The notes: generated by a model not told the origin, from the letters alone. A DNA stretch of 64,000 bases from an uncultured Oscillospiraceae bacterium (GCA_934622035.1 CAKTVG010000001.1:1-64000); one strand, 5' to 3'. Shown: positions 23,900-33,074, counted from the stretch's first letter. Translations and numbers: made by a program.

Positions 23900-25084
23900 A
23901 TGCAATACAGTGATTTTCAGGGATCGAAGCTTTCCCGACTCGGCTTCGGCACGATGCGCCTGCCGCTGCTGCCCGGCGGAAAGGACGGCGACATCGACGA
24001 GGCACGTACTGCCGAGATGACCCGCTATGCCGTCGAGCACGGCGTGAACTACTTCGATACCGCCTATTCCTACCACGCCAGCCAGTCCGAGCGCGTAATC
24101 GGCCGCGTTCTGAAGGCCTACCCCCGCGAATCGTTCTACCTGGCGACCAAATTCCCCGGCCATCAGCTGGCCGACAGCTACGACCCGAAGGCCATTTTTG
24201 AAGAGCAGCTGGAAAAATGCGGCGTGGAATACTTCGATTTCTACCTGCTGCACAATGTCTATGAGCGCTCCATCCATACCTATCTCGACCCGCGCTGGGG
24301 CATCGTGGAATACTTCCTTGAGCAGAAGCGCCTTGGCCGCATCCGCCATCTCGGCTTCTCCACGCATGGCCGCGTGGAAACCATCGAGGAATTCCTGAAG
24401 CACTACGGCGAGCACATGGAATTCTGCCAGATCCAGCTCAACTATCTCGACTGGACGCTCCAGGATGCGAAGGGGAAATATGAGCTGCTCGAGCGCTACA
24501 ACATTCCCGTCTGGGTGATGGAGCCGGTGCACGGCGGCCGCCTTGCGCAGCTGCCCGCAGAGCTGGAGGCTCAGCTGAAGGCGCAGCGCCCCGAGGAGAG
24601 CAGCGCGGCCTGGGCCATGCGCTGGCTGCAAAATCTGCCCAATGTCAAGATGGTTTTGAGCGGCATGTCCAACCTGGAGCAGATGAAGGACAATGTGGCG
24701 ACCTTCTCCGGCGGCGCGCCGCTGAACGAGGAGGAGACGGCGCTGCTGGCGCGCGTTGCCGATGCGCTGCACGACGGCGTGCCCTGCACCGGCTGCCGCT
24801 ACTGCTGCGAGGGCTGCCCTATGGGCCTGAATATTCCCATGCTTTTGAAGTATTATAACGAGGCGAAGTTCAGCCTGTCCATGACCGTCGGCAACGGCAT
24901 TTCCTCCCTGCCGGAGGACAAGAAGCCCTCGGCCTGCGTGGCCTGCGGCCAGTGCGCGCAGGTCTGCCCGCAGAATATCGATATCCCGACCGCCCTGCAG
25001 GAGCTTGCATCGCTCTGCGCTACGCTGCCGAGCTGGGAGGAGATCTGTCGCCAGCGTGCCGAAGCGGCAAAGAGCGGAAAGTAA
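23900..25084 (+). CDS. aldo/keto reductase with C-terminal 2[4Fe-4S] ferredoxin domain
   Basis: A 394-aa paralogue of the protein at 10561-11673. The barrel part has Asp/Tyr in YFDTAYSYHAS (about 52), Lys in LATKFPG and His in YLLHNVYE. The C-terminal clusters are CTGCRYCCEGCPMG (about 297) and CVACGQCAQVCPQN (about 348). It starts like the family with SKLSRLGFGTMRLP. GGAGG precedes ATG 23900. It is a predicted iron-sulfur-linked reductase of unknown substrate, transcribed alone from its own promoter. Confidence 0.9.
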   Translation: MQYSDFQGSKLSRLGFGTMRLPLLPGGKDGDIDEARTAEMTRYAVEHGVNYFDTAYSYHASQSERVIGRVLKAYPRESFYLATKFPGHQLADSYDPKAIFEEQLEKCGVEYFDFYLLHNVYERSIHTYLDPRWGIVEYFLEQKRLGRIRHLGFSTHGRVETIEEFLKHYGEHMEFCQIQLNYLDWTLQDAKGKYELLERYNIPVWVMEPVHGGRLAQLPAELEAQLKAQRPEESSAAWAMRWLQNLPNVKMVLSGMSNLEQMKDNVATFSGGAPLNEEETALLARVADALHDGVPCTGCRYCCEGCPMGLNIPMLLKYYNEAKFSLSMTVGNGISSLPEDKKPSACVACGQCAQVCPQNIDIPTALQELASLCATLPSWEEICRQRAEAAKSGK

Positions 25085-25378
25085 GCAGCCTGCAGGAGCG
25101 GCACCCAAGGGCCAACCGCAAGGGGCACGCCACAATCTTGTACCATCCGTAGGGCCTACCCGCAAGGGGCACGCCGCATCCGTAGCGCTCCTATGTCGCT
25201 GACGGCTGCGCAGACGGCGTGCCGTGGCCGTGTGTAGGAACTTTCTAATCTGTCATTGCCTTCACACGGGCGCGGCAGAGCCACGCCCCTACGCAATCCA
25301 TGCCATTATCGGCAGAATTTCGCATCATTGTGGATTCCTGCACCGGGCGCGGCCCGATCACAACCGAAGGAGAACAAC
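25085..25378. repeat. gene-free spacer with direct and palindromic repeats
   Basis: The 16-base word CCGCAAGGGGCACGCC occurs twice (25116-25131 and 25160-25175). Remnants of the window-wide palindromes follow: CGGCGTGCCGTG (about 25214) and GGGCGCGGC-AGA-GCCACGCCC with CTACGC on its right (about 25269-25292). I see no gene and no convincing promoter; the next gene's AAGGAG site closes the spacer. Confidence 0.65.
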
Positions 25379-26551
25379 ATGCAACAGGTTTGCCTGCGGC
25401 GCGGCGAGGATGCCGACATCCTCGCCGGCGCGCGCCTGATCTATGACAACGAAATCGACTGGGTGGACGAGGACTGCGCCGACGGCGGCGTGGTCGAGGT
25501 GCTCGACAGCCGGATGCGCTTTGTGGCGAAGGGCTTTTTCAATGGCCGCTCGAGGATCGTCGTCCGCGTCCTGACGCGCGACCGCGCCGAGGAAATCGAC
25601 CGCGATTTCTTCCGCCGCCGCATCCGCGCTGCGTGGGAAAACCGGAAGCTTCTGGGATTTTCCGACGCCTGCCGCGTCGTGTTTGGCGATTCCGACGGTC
25701 TGCCGGGTCTGACGGTGGACAAATTCCGCGACTGCCTGTCCATCCAGATTGTCTCCCTTGGCCTGGAGCGGCACAAGGACGACATTGTTGCGGTGCTCGC
25801 GGAGCTGTTCGCGCCTCGCTGCATCTATGAGCGCGACGACGTCGCCGTTCGTGAAAAGGAGGGCATGCCGCAGCTGAAGGGCTGCCTGTACGGCACGGTG
25901 CCGGAGGAGCTGATCATCCGCGAGCACGACGCGCTGATGCGCGTCGACCTGGAAAACGGCCAGAAAACCGGCCACTTCCTCGACCAGCAGGAAAATCGCG
26001 GCAGGCTCAAGCCCTATGCCGCGGGCCGCACGGTGCTCGATCTTTGCTGCTGCACGGGCGGCTTTTCCATCCATGCCGCGCTCTACGGCGCGGCGCAGGT
26101 CGAGGCCTCAGACGTTTCGGAAACGGCGCTGGCGATGGTGCGCGAGAATGCCGCGCGCAACGGCGTGGAGGCCTGCGTGACGACCGTCTGCGCCAACGCC
26201 TTTGACCTCGTCAAGCGCTATACGGAGGAGGGACGGCGCTTTGGCCTCGTCGTGTGCGACCCGCCGGCCTTTGCCAAGAGCAAGAGCGCCCTTGACGGCG
26301 CGTACCGCGGCTATAAGGAGCTGAACCTGCGCTGCATGCGCCTGTGTGAGCCGGGCGGCTTTCTTCTCACCTGCTCGTGCAGCCAGTACATGACCGCCGG
26401 ACTTTTTGAAAAAATGCTGCGCGATGCCGCCGCGGACTCCGGACGGCAGGTGCGCCTGCTCGAACGGCTGACGCAGTCGCGCGACCACCCCGCCGACCTG
26501 AACACGGAGTATTCCCAATACCTCAAGGGCTGCATCCTTCAGATTTTATAA
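25379..26551 (+). CDS. rlmI: class I SAM-dependent rRNA methyltransferase, RlmI-like
   Basis: A 390-aa enzyme of the RlmI/RlmK-like family that methylates cytosine C5 in 23S rRNA. The N-terminal PUA domain (1-75) includes GFFNGRSRIVVRVL. A linker follows (GDSDGLPGLTVDKF, about 97), then the Rossmann domain with motif I LDLCCCTGGFSIHA (about 220), DVSETAL and CDPPAFAKSK (about 290). A Cys occurs in LLTCSCSQ (about 335). AAGGAGAAC precedes ATG 25379. The exact target base is inferred from the family. Confidence 0.87.
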   Translation: MQQVCLRRGEDADILAGARLIYDNEIDWVDEDCADGGVVEVLDSRMRFVAKGFFNGRSRIVVRVLTRDRAEEIDRDFFRRRIRAAWENRKLLGFSDACRVVFGDSDGLPGLTVDKFRDCLSIQIVSLGLERHKDDIVAVLAELFAPRCIYERDDVAVREKEGMPQLKGCLYGTVPEELIIREHDALMRVDLENGQKTGHFLDQQENRGRLKPYAAGRTVLDLCCCTGGFSIHAALYGAAQVEASDVSETALAMVRENAARNGVEACVTTVCANAFDLVKRYTEEGRRFGLVVCDPPAFAKSKSALDGAYRGYKELNLRCMRLCEPGGFLLTCSCSQYMTAGLFEKMLRDAAADSGRQVRLLERLTQSRDHPADLNTEYSQYLKGCILQIL

Positions 26552-26564
26552 AAGGAGAAACACC

Positions 26565-28334
26565 ATGAAAAAAAGACTGCTTCTCGTCACGGCGCTGATC
26601 CTCCTACTTTCCTTCTGCCTTCAGGGCTGCTCCGCGCTCGCCGACGCGTTCAAGGCGCTGGAAAATGCGGCGCCGTCCTATGCGCCCTACGAGCGCCCCA
26701 CCTATTCCGGCAGCGAGCCGATCCCCTATTCGGAATACACGCGCCCCTATATGCCGCGGCTGGAGCCGGTGACCTTCTCCCAGATGACCTATGTCCGCCC
26801 GAATGCGGACGCGCTGCGCAGCGAGTTTGAAGAAATCGGCTACCTGTCCGAAAATGCCTTCAGCGACGAGGTGATCGAAGCCTACGATGCGGCCTATGAC
26901 GACTATATCCACTTTTATACCATGAGCAACCTGGTCTATATCCTCTACACCATCGACCTGAACAACGCCACCTATGAGGCCGAGTACCTCTGGTGCGAGG
27001 AGCAGGCGCCGCTGGTGGAGCAGGCGCTGGAGGACTGCCACCGGACGCTTGCCGCATCGAAGCTGCGCAATGAGCTGGAAGAGCAGTATTTCGGCGAGGG
27101 CTTCTTTGATAGCTACGACGGCGAGGGCGTCTATTCCAACCCCCGTGTCGTGGAGCTTTTGCAGCAGGAGGCCGACCTTCAGGCGCAGTATATGGCCATG
27201 ACTAGCGACATGACCGTCACCTATGAGGATCAGGAGGTCCTGATCGCCAATGCGCTCGCCGAAGCGGCCGACATCGATACCTATTTCGCCCTCATCGACC
27301 TCTACTGCGAAAAATACAATCCGATCGCCTCGGATCTTTTGATCCGTCTGGTCAAGACCCGCCGCGCCCTGGCGCAGGAGCTGGGCTATGAGACCTATGC
27401 GGATTATGCTTATCTGGAAACCTATTACCGCGACTACACCACCGCACAGGCCGAGCAGTACCTTGCCGACGTGCGCACGGAGCTGGTGCCGCTGTTTGAC
27501 AGCTACACGTCCTATTCCCTGCCGGAAATGGACATGGATCAGGTCATGCAGCTGCTGGAGGGCACGATGAACACCCTCGGCCACGAGATGCAGACGGCCT
27601 ACGGCTTCATGAAGGACTATGAGCTGTATGACATCTCCTCCTCGACGAGCAAGATGCCTGGCTCCTACGAGACATATCTCGAGGAATACGAAGCGCCCTT
27701 CCTCTACGTTTCCCCGGAGGGAACGCTGGCGGATCTTCTGACCGCGGCGCATGAATTCGGCCACTTCACCGACGGCTTTGTCAACTGCAACATGACCGAC
27801 TCCACCGACGTCGCGGAGGTCTTCTCTCAGGCACTGGAGTATCTGACGCTGAACGCCGCCGACATTTCCACCGCGCAGTGGCAGCTGCTGCACCGCAGCA
27901 AGATGAACGATGCCCTGATGACCTTCCTGTCGCAGGCGTGCTATTATGACTTTGAGTGCCGCGTCTTTGCCCTGCCGGATGAGGAGCTGACGGCGGAGAA
28001 CATCAACGCGCTGTTTTTGCAGTGCAACCGCGAATACGGCATGGCGACCGAGGGCTTTGAAGCCTACGATTCCATGGGCTGGTTCGAGGTGCAGCACTTT
28101 TTCATCGCGCCCTACTATATGATCAGCTACTGCGTGTCGAACGACCTGGCGCTTCAGGTCTATGCAATGGAGCAGCAGGAGACGGGCGCGGGTCTGGAAA
28201 AATACACCGACATGCTCTATTCCGCCGCGTATGCGACGCCTCTGGCCTTCGCCGGCGACTGCGGCCTGACCTCACCCTTTGCGGAGGGACGCGTCGCGGA
28301 GCTGGCGGAATTCCTGAAGGGAGAAATTCGATGA
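26565..28334 (+). CDS. M3-family oligoendopeptidase-like lipoprotein
   Basis: A 589-aa lipoprotein. The signal peptide ends in a lipobox (LQGC, Cys22). The mature part is a helical M3-type metallopeptidase with the zinc motif HEFGHFTDGF (about 405-415). Downstream are ESM-like and C-terminal features: DSMGWFEVQHFFIAPYY (about 505), the region that carries catalytic Tyr/His in oligoendopeptidase F, and SYCVSNDLALQVY. M3 enzymes are normally cytoplasmic, so an extracellular lipid-anchored form is notable and may degrade peptides outside the cell. Its stop overlaps the mnmE start (ATGA). Confidence 0.87.
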   Translation: MKKRLLLVTALILLLSFCLQGCSALADAFKALENAAPSYAPYERPTYSGSEPIPYSEYTRPYMPRLEPVTFSQMTYVRPNADALRSEFEEIGYLSENAFSDEVIEAYDAAYDDYIHFYTMSNLVYILYTIDLNNATYEAEYLWCEEQAPLVEQALEDCHRTLAASKLRNELEEQYFGEGFFDSYDGEGVYSNPRVVELLQQEADLQAQYMAMTSDMTVTYEDQEVLIANALAEAADIDTYFALIDLYCEKYNPIASDLLIRLVKTRRALAQELGYETYADYAYLETYYRDYTTAQAEQYLADVRTELVPLFDSYTSYSLPEMDMDQVMQLLEGTMNTLGHEMQTAYGFMKDYELYDISSSTSKMPGSYETYLEEYEAPFLYVSPEGTLADLLTAAHEFGHFTDGFVNCNMTDSTDVAEVFSQALEYLTLNAADISTAQWQLLHRSKMNDALMTFLSQACYYDFECRVFALPDEELTAENINALFLQCNREYGMATEGFEAYDSMGWFEVQHFFIAPYYMISYCVSNDLALQVYAMEQQETGAGLEKYTDMLYSAAYATPLAFAGDCGLTSPFAEGRVAELAEFLKGEIR

Positions 28335-29692
28335 GCGATGTGATTGCCGCGATTGCAACGGGGAAGAGCCCCTGCGCTATCGGCATTCTGCGCCTGTCCG
28401 GCGACAGCTGCGCGGAGGTTGCCGGGCGGGTATTCACCCTGCGCTGCGGCAAGCCTTTGGCGCAGGCGCAAAACCGCCGCCTGTATCTCGGCACGCTGCA
28501 TGACCGCCATGGCCGCGTCATAGACGAAGCGATGGCCGTCTATTGCCGCGCGCCGCACAGCTACACCGGGGAGGACACCGTGGAGCTGCAATGTCACGGC
28601 TCGCCCGCCATGCTGGCCTCCGGCTTGGAGGCGCTGCTGGCGGCGGGGGCAAGGCAGGCGCTGCCCGGCGAATTCACCAAACGCGCCTTTTTAAACGGAC
28701 AGCTCGACCTGACGCAGGCCGAGGCCGTCATCGATCTGATCGACGCCGAAACGGCGGAGGCCGCCGCGAACGCCGCCGGGCAGCTCGGCGGCGCGCTCCT
28801 GCGGAAAATCGACCCGGTGTATAACGAGCTGCGCGACCTGTGCAGCCATTTTCACGCCGTGCTGGACTACCCGGACGAGGACATCGAGGACTTCGGCCTG
28901 GAGGAGCTGGCGCAGACGCTGCACCGCGCAGACGGCGCGGTCTCGGCCCTGCTGGCGACCTACGAGCGGGGAAAATTCCTGAAGCAGGGTGTGAAAACCG
29001 TTCTGCTCGGCCGCCCGAACGCGGGAAAATCGTCCCTGTTCAACGCGCTGGCGGGCTATGACCGCGTGATCGTCACGGATATCGCCGGAACGACGCGCGA
29101 CACCGTCGAGGAGCCGGTACGTCTGGGCGGCGTTCTGCTGCGCCTGACGGACACCGCCGGCATCCGCGAGGCGGGCGACCGCATCGAGGCCATGGGCGTG
29201 GAGCGCTCGGAGCAGGCGGCGCGGGAAGCGCAGCTTGCCGTCTTCGTCTGCGACGCCTCCCGCCCCCTGAACGAAGAGGACCGCCGCGCCATGCAGGCGG
29301 CGCTGGAAGCGCCGGAGCAGCTGGCCGTGCTGAATAAATCCGACCTACCCGCCTGCGTTACGGCGGGGGAGCTGCCCTTTGCGGATGTGTTCTCCGTCTC
29401 CGCCGCCACGGGCGCAGGACTGGACGCGCTGACCGCGGAGCTGACCCGGCGCTACGGCGCACAGGGCGGCTGCGACGGCTCCCTTGTGACAAATCCGCGC
29501 CAGTTCGGCGCGCTGCGGCGGGCGAAGGACGCCCTTGCCCGCGGCGAGACTGCCCTGCGCGGCGGCATGACGCCGGACGCCGTCCTGACGGACGTGGAGC
29601 AGGCGATGCAGGCGCTGGGCGAGGTCACGGGCCGGACCGTCCGCGAGGACATCACCGACCGCATTTTTGAGCGCTTCTGCGTCGGAAAGTGA
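28331..29692 (+). CDS. mnmE: tRNA uridine-5-carboxymethylaminomethyl(34) synthesis GTPase MnmE
   Basis: A 453-aa GTPase that with MnmG modifies wobble uridine 34 of several tRNAs. The N-terminal domain carries DTVELQCHGSP; the G domain (about 215-375) has GRPNAGKSSLFNAL, the DIAGTTRDT switch, DTAGIR and NKSD; and the C terminus is FCVGK, the catalytic Cys motif. It overlaps the peptidase gene by four bases and precedes a DUF3267 protein and rsmG. In most Firmicutes it directly follows jag; here the two lie 21.6 kb apart. Confidence 0.96.
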   Translation: MSDVIAAIATGKSPCAIGILRLSGDSCAEVAGRVFTLRCGKPLAQAQNRRLYLGTLHDRHGRVIDEAMAVYCRAPHSYTGEDTVELQCHGSPAMLASGLEALLAAGARQALPGEFTKRAFLNGQLDLTQAEAVIDLIDAETAEAAANAAGQLGGALLRKIDPVYNELRDLCSHFHAVLDYPDEDIEDFGLEELAQTLHRADGAVSALLATYERGKFLKQGVKTVLLGRPNAGKSSLFNALAGYDRVIVTDIAGTTRDTVEEPVRLGGVLLRLTDTAGIREAGDRIEAMGVERSEQAAREAQLAVFVCDASRPLNEEDRRAMQAALEAPEQLAVLNKSDLPACVTAGELPFADVFSVSAATGAGLDALTAELTRRYGAQGGCDGSLVTNPRQFGALRRAKDALARGETALRGGMTPDAVLTDVEQAMQALGEVTGRTVREDITDRIFERFCVGK

Positions 29693-29697
29693 ACGCT

Positions 29698-30285
29698 ATG
29701 ACAAATCTCAACGACATCCCGCGCGGCTATGCCATGACCGGCAAGCTGAACCTCCGCGCGGACAAAACGGAATACCGACGCTGGAATCTCTTTTCCTTCG
29801 CCCTTGGCCTGGGGCTGCTTGCCGTGGGCTGGCGCCTGTGGAGCTTTGACGGGCTGCGGGCGCTGTATGAGGCGGGCTTCGCCGTCTACGGCCTGCGCAT
29901 CGCGCTGCTGGCGCTGGGGCTGCTTGGCTGTGCCCAGCTCTATCAGCTCGCCCGCGCCGCCTTTTTGCGGCTGCTCGGCGGGCAGCCGCCCTGCTGGCGG
30001 CGGCAGGGCCTTTTGTGGATTCCGGGAAGCTATGCCTATTTTCCGCGGCTGCGCTTTGTGCTCCTGACCCTTGCGCCGCTGCTTCTCTGGGCGGCGGCGC
30101 TGGCGGCGCTGTGCGCGCTCGTTCCGGCGGACTGGCGCTGGAACGCCTATCTGCTGCTGGTGTTCCACATCGCCGGGAATCTCGCCGCGCTGCATGCCGC
30201 GCGGCATGTTCTGCGCGCGCCGAAAACCGCCCTGCTGCGCACCACCGGCGTGCAGACTCTGATCTTCACGGAGGTTCCGCAATGA
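29698..30285 (+). CDS. DUF3267-like membrane protein without the HExxH site
   Basis: A 195-aa protein with four hydrophobic segments. It aligns by eye with the DUF3267 protein at 34197-34790: the N terminus NDIPRGY matches TLPEGY, APLLLWAAAL matches APLVLYSVVF, and the endings around VFHIAGNLAALH and FAVHIGGCVGDLY match. Where that protein has the zincin motif VLHELTHGLVYKLLTGG, this one has QLYQLARAAFLRLLGG, so the His, Glu and second His are gone. I infer a catalytically dead paralogue. It follows mnmE by five bases and overlaps rsmG (ATGA). ATG 29698 has GGAAAG eight bases upstream. Confidence 0.7.
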   Translation: MTNLNDIPRGYAMTGKLNLRADKTEYRRWNLFSFALGLGLLAVGWRLWSFDGLRALYEAGFAVYGLRIALLALGLLGCAQLYQLARAAFLRLLGGQPPCWRRQGLLWIPGSYAYFPRLRFVLLTLAPLLLWAAALAALCALVPADWRWNAYLLLVFHIAGNLAALHAARHVLRAPKTALLRTTGVQTLIFTEVPQ

Positions 30286-30968
30286 AACAGACGCTTCGCG
30301 CCGAGGCAGAATGCCTCGGCCTTTCCCTGACGGACGGGCAGCTCGACCAATTCTGCGCCTTCGGCGCGGCGCTGCTCGAAAAAAACAGGGTCATGAACCT
30401 GACCGCCATCACCGAGCCGGAGGCCGTGGCGCGGCTGCATTTTGCCGACTGCCTGACGCTTCTGACCGCGGCGGATTTCAAAAACGCCTCCGTCATCGAT
30501 GTCGGCTGCGGCGCGGGCTTTCCCGGCGTTCCTCTGAAGCTGGGCGAGCCGTCCATCCGCCTGACGCTGCTGGACAGCCTGCAAAAGCGCGTGAACTGGC
30601 TGGCCGAGACGCTGGCGGCCATGGGCGTGGAGGCGCAGTGCGTCGCTGCGCGTGCCGAGGAGTTCTCCGCCCGCGAGCGCTATGACTTCGCCGTTTCCCG
30701 CGCCGTGGCGCGGCTGAACGTGCTGGCAGAGCTTTGCCTGCCCTTTGTGCGCGTCGGCGGAGCCTTCCTTGCCATGAAGGGCGCAGCGGCGCAGGAGGAG
30801 CTGGACGAGGCGAGACGCGGCATCGCCAAGCTGGGCGGCGCGGTCGAGGATGTGAAGCCCTACGACATCGGCGGCGCGGAGCACCGCGTGATCATCGTCC
30901 GTAAGGTGCGCCCGACGCCCGCTGTCTATCCCCGGCGCTTCGCCAAAATCAAGCAGCAGCCCCTTTAG
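30282..30968 (+). CDS. rsmG: 16S rRNA (guanine(527)-N(7))-methyltransferase
   Basis: A 228-aa SAM-dependent enzyme that methylates G527 of 16S rRNA. The motif I sequence DVGCGAGFPGVPLK (about 71-84), the NLTAI and LHFADCL segments ahead of it, and SRAVARLNVLAEL (about 145) are typical. It overlaps the DUF3267 gene by four bases. A GGCGGAA/TTCCGCC inverted repeat follows its stop, but no clear T tract. Confidence 0.95.
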   Translation: MKQTLRAEAECLGLSLTDGQLDQFCAFGAALLEKNRVMNLTAITEPEAVARLHFADCLTLLTAADFKNASVIDVGCGAGFPGVPLKLGEPSIRLTLLDSLQKRVNWLAETLAAMGVEAQCVAARAEEFSARERYDFAVSRAVARLNVLAELCLPFVRVGGAFLAMKGAAAQEELDEARRGIAKLGGAVEDVKPYDIGGAEHRVIIVRKVRPTPAVYPRRFAKIKQQPL

Positions 30969-31082
30969 GGCGGAACCTCTGAAGAAATCTCCTGCGGCGG
31001 GCGCCGGTTCTTTTCCGCCAATCCATCGGTTTGAAAAACTTGAAATACATCCAGTATTCCTGCGTTTTCCAACCCTCGTCTT

Positions 31083-31140
31083 GACGAAAAACTCCTCGCC
31101 GTCCGCTCTTGTTGATTTTTCGTCGGCTCCGCAATATTCT
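31083..31140 (+). promoter_or_regulatory. mnmG promoter with overlapping inverted repeat
   Basis: TTGATT (31112-31117), 17 bp, TATTCT (31135-31140). A 9-bp inverted repeat GACGAAAAA/TTTTTCGTC (about 31083-31091 and 31115-31123) covers the -35 box and could be an operator or a hairpin for transcripts arriving from rsmG. Confidence 0.5.
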
Positions 31141-31197
31141 TTTATATTTATACTTTACACGTTTTTCATCTCAACTTTTTTAAAGGACCTGATTTCC

Positions 31198-33063
31198 ATG
31201 CGCTATTTTGCGGGAACCTATGACGTCGCCGTGATCGGCGCGGGCCACGCCGGCATTGAGGCAGCCCTCGCCGCCGCGCGTCTCGGCCTGAAAACCGTTA
31301 TCTTTACCATCAATCTCGACGCCGTGGGCAACATGCCCTGCAACCCGGCCATCGGCGGCACGGGCAAGGGCCATCTTGTGCGCGAGCTGGACGCCCTCGG
31401 CGGGGAAATGGCCCGCGCGGCGGACGCCTGCTGCATCCAGTACCGGATGCTCAACCGCGGCAAGGGCCCGGCGGTGCACTCCCTGCGGGCGCAGGCCGAC
31501 CGCCGCCGCTATCAGGAATACATGAAGCACGTGCTGGAATTGCAGCCGGGGCTGGATCTGAAGCAGGCGACCGTCACGCAGATTCTGACGCAGGACGGCC
31601 GCGTGAGCGGCGTTGTGACCCAGCTCGGCGCGCAGTACGCCGTGCGCGCCTGCGTGGTTGCCTCGGGCACCTATCTCAACGGCCGTGTGATCACGGGTGA
31701 GGTCAGCCTTGCCTCCGGGCCGGACGGCATGCGCGCGGCGACGGAGCTGACGGAAAATCTCCGCGCCCTCGGCCTGCGCCTGCGCCGATTCAAAACCGGC
31801 ACGCCGCCGCGCATCAATGCGCGCAGCGTCGATTTTTCCAAGATGGAGCCTCAGCCGGGAGACGACGCGCCGGAGCCCTTCTCCTTTTCCACGAAAACCG
31901 CGGTGGAAAACCGCGCGCTGTGCTACCTGACCTACACCAACGCCGAAACGCACCGCATCATCCGCGAGAACCTCTCCCGCAGTCCGCTGTTCGACGGCTC
32001 CATCACGGGTGTCGGCCCGCGCTACTGTCCCAGCATCGAGACGAAGGTCGTCCGCTTTGCCGACAAGCCGCGCCACCAGCTCTTCCTGGAGCCCTGCGGC
32101 CTCGGCACGGAGGAGATGTATTTGCAGGGCTTTTCCTCCAGCCTGCCGGAGAACGTGCAGCTTGCCATGCTGCATACCATCCCCGGCCTGGAGCACGCGG
32201 AGATGATGCGCCCGGCCTACGCGATCGAATACGACTGCGTCGACCCGACGGAGCTTGCGCCGACGCTGGAGTGCAAAAAAATCCCCGGCCTTTACGGCGC
32301 AGGACAGTTCAACGGCTCCTCCGGCTATGAGGAGGCTGCTGTACAGGGCTTTGTCGCGGGCGTGAACGCCGCGCTGGCCGTGCTGGGCCGCGAGCCGCTG
32401 ATTCTCCGCCGCTCCGACGGCTATATCGGCACGCTGATCGACGATCTGGTCACCAAGGGAACGGAGGAGCCTTATCGCATTATGACCTCCCGCAGCGAGT
32501 ATCGCCTCCTGCACCGGCAGGACAACGCCGACGAGCGCCTGACGCCCATCGGCCACCGCATTGGCCTGATTTCCGACGCACAGCTTGCCGCCGTGCAGGA
32601 AAAATACGCCGCCGTCCGGCGGGAGCTGCGGCGGCTGGAATCCACCGGTACGCCCGCCACGCCGGAGCTGAACGCCTTTTTGCAGAGCGCCGGTTCCTCG
32701 CCGGTCGCCAGCGCGGCCAGAATGATCGACCTGCTGCGCCGCCCGGAGCTGAATTACGATATGCTCGCGCCCTTTGACCGCGACCGTCCCGCGCTCACGC
32801 CGGAGATCACCCGCCAGGTGGAGATCCGGGTGAAGTACGAGGGCTATTTGCAGCGGCAGCTGAAGCAGATCGAGGAATTCTCCCGTGAGGAGGAGCGCTT
32901 GCTCCCGCCGGACGCGGATTATGAATCCATCGGCGGACTGCGGCTGGAGGCGAGGCAGAAGCTCGCGCAGATTCGCCCGCGCTCCATCGGGCAGGCCAGC
33001 CGCATCTCCGGCGTGTCGCCGGCAGACATCGCGGTTCTGCTGATCTGGCTGGAGCGAAAATAG
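31198..33063 (+). CDS. mnmG: tRNA uridine-5-carboxymethylaminomethyl(34) synthesis enzyme MnmG
   Basis: A 621-aa FAD protein, partner of MnmE. The FAD-binding start is VIGAGHAGIEAALAAARLG (about 11-29), followed by the family signature CNPAIGGTGKGHLVRELDALGG (about 46-67) and GQFNGSSGYEEAA (about 365). The helical C terminus (about 560-620) that contacts MnmE and tRNA is complete. ATG 31198 has AAAGGA upstream; the longer frame from 31081 uses a TTG without a site. It lies 229 bp after rsmG with its own promoter. Confidence 0.95.
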   Translation: MRYFAGTYDVAVIGAGHAGIEAALAAARLGLKTVIFTINLDAVGNMPCNPAIGGTGKGHLVRELDALGGEMARAADACCIQYRMLNRGKGPAVHSLRAQADRRRYQEYMKHVLELQPGLDLKQATVTQILTQDGRVSGVVTQLGAQYAVRACVVASGTYLNGRVITGEVSLASGPDGMRAATELTENLRALGLRLRRFKTGTPPRINARSVDFSKMEPQPGDDAPEPFSFSTKTAVENRALCYLTYTNAETHRIIRENLSRSPLFDGSITGVGPRYCPSIETKVVRFADKPRHQLFLEPCGLGTEEMYLQGFSSSLPENVQLAMLHTIPGLEHAEMMRPAYAIEYDCVDPTELAPTLECKKIPGLYGAGQFNGSSGYEEAAVQGFVAGVNAALAVLGREPLILRRSDGYIGTLIDDLVTKGTEEPYRIMTSRSEYRLLHRQDNADERLTPIGHRIGLISDAQLAAVQEKYAAVRRELRRLESTGTPATPELNAFLQSAGSSPVASAARMIDLLRRPELNYDMLAPFDRDRPALTPEITRQVEIRVKYEGYLQRQLKQIEEFSREEERLLPPDADYESIGGLRLEARQKLAQIRPRSIGQASRISGVSPADIAVLLIWLERK

Positions 33064-33074
33064 TCGAAAAATGC

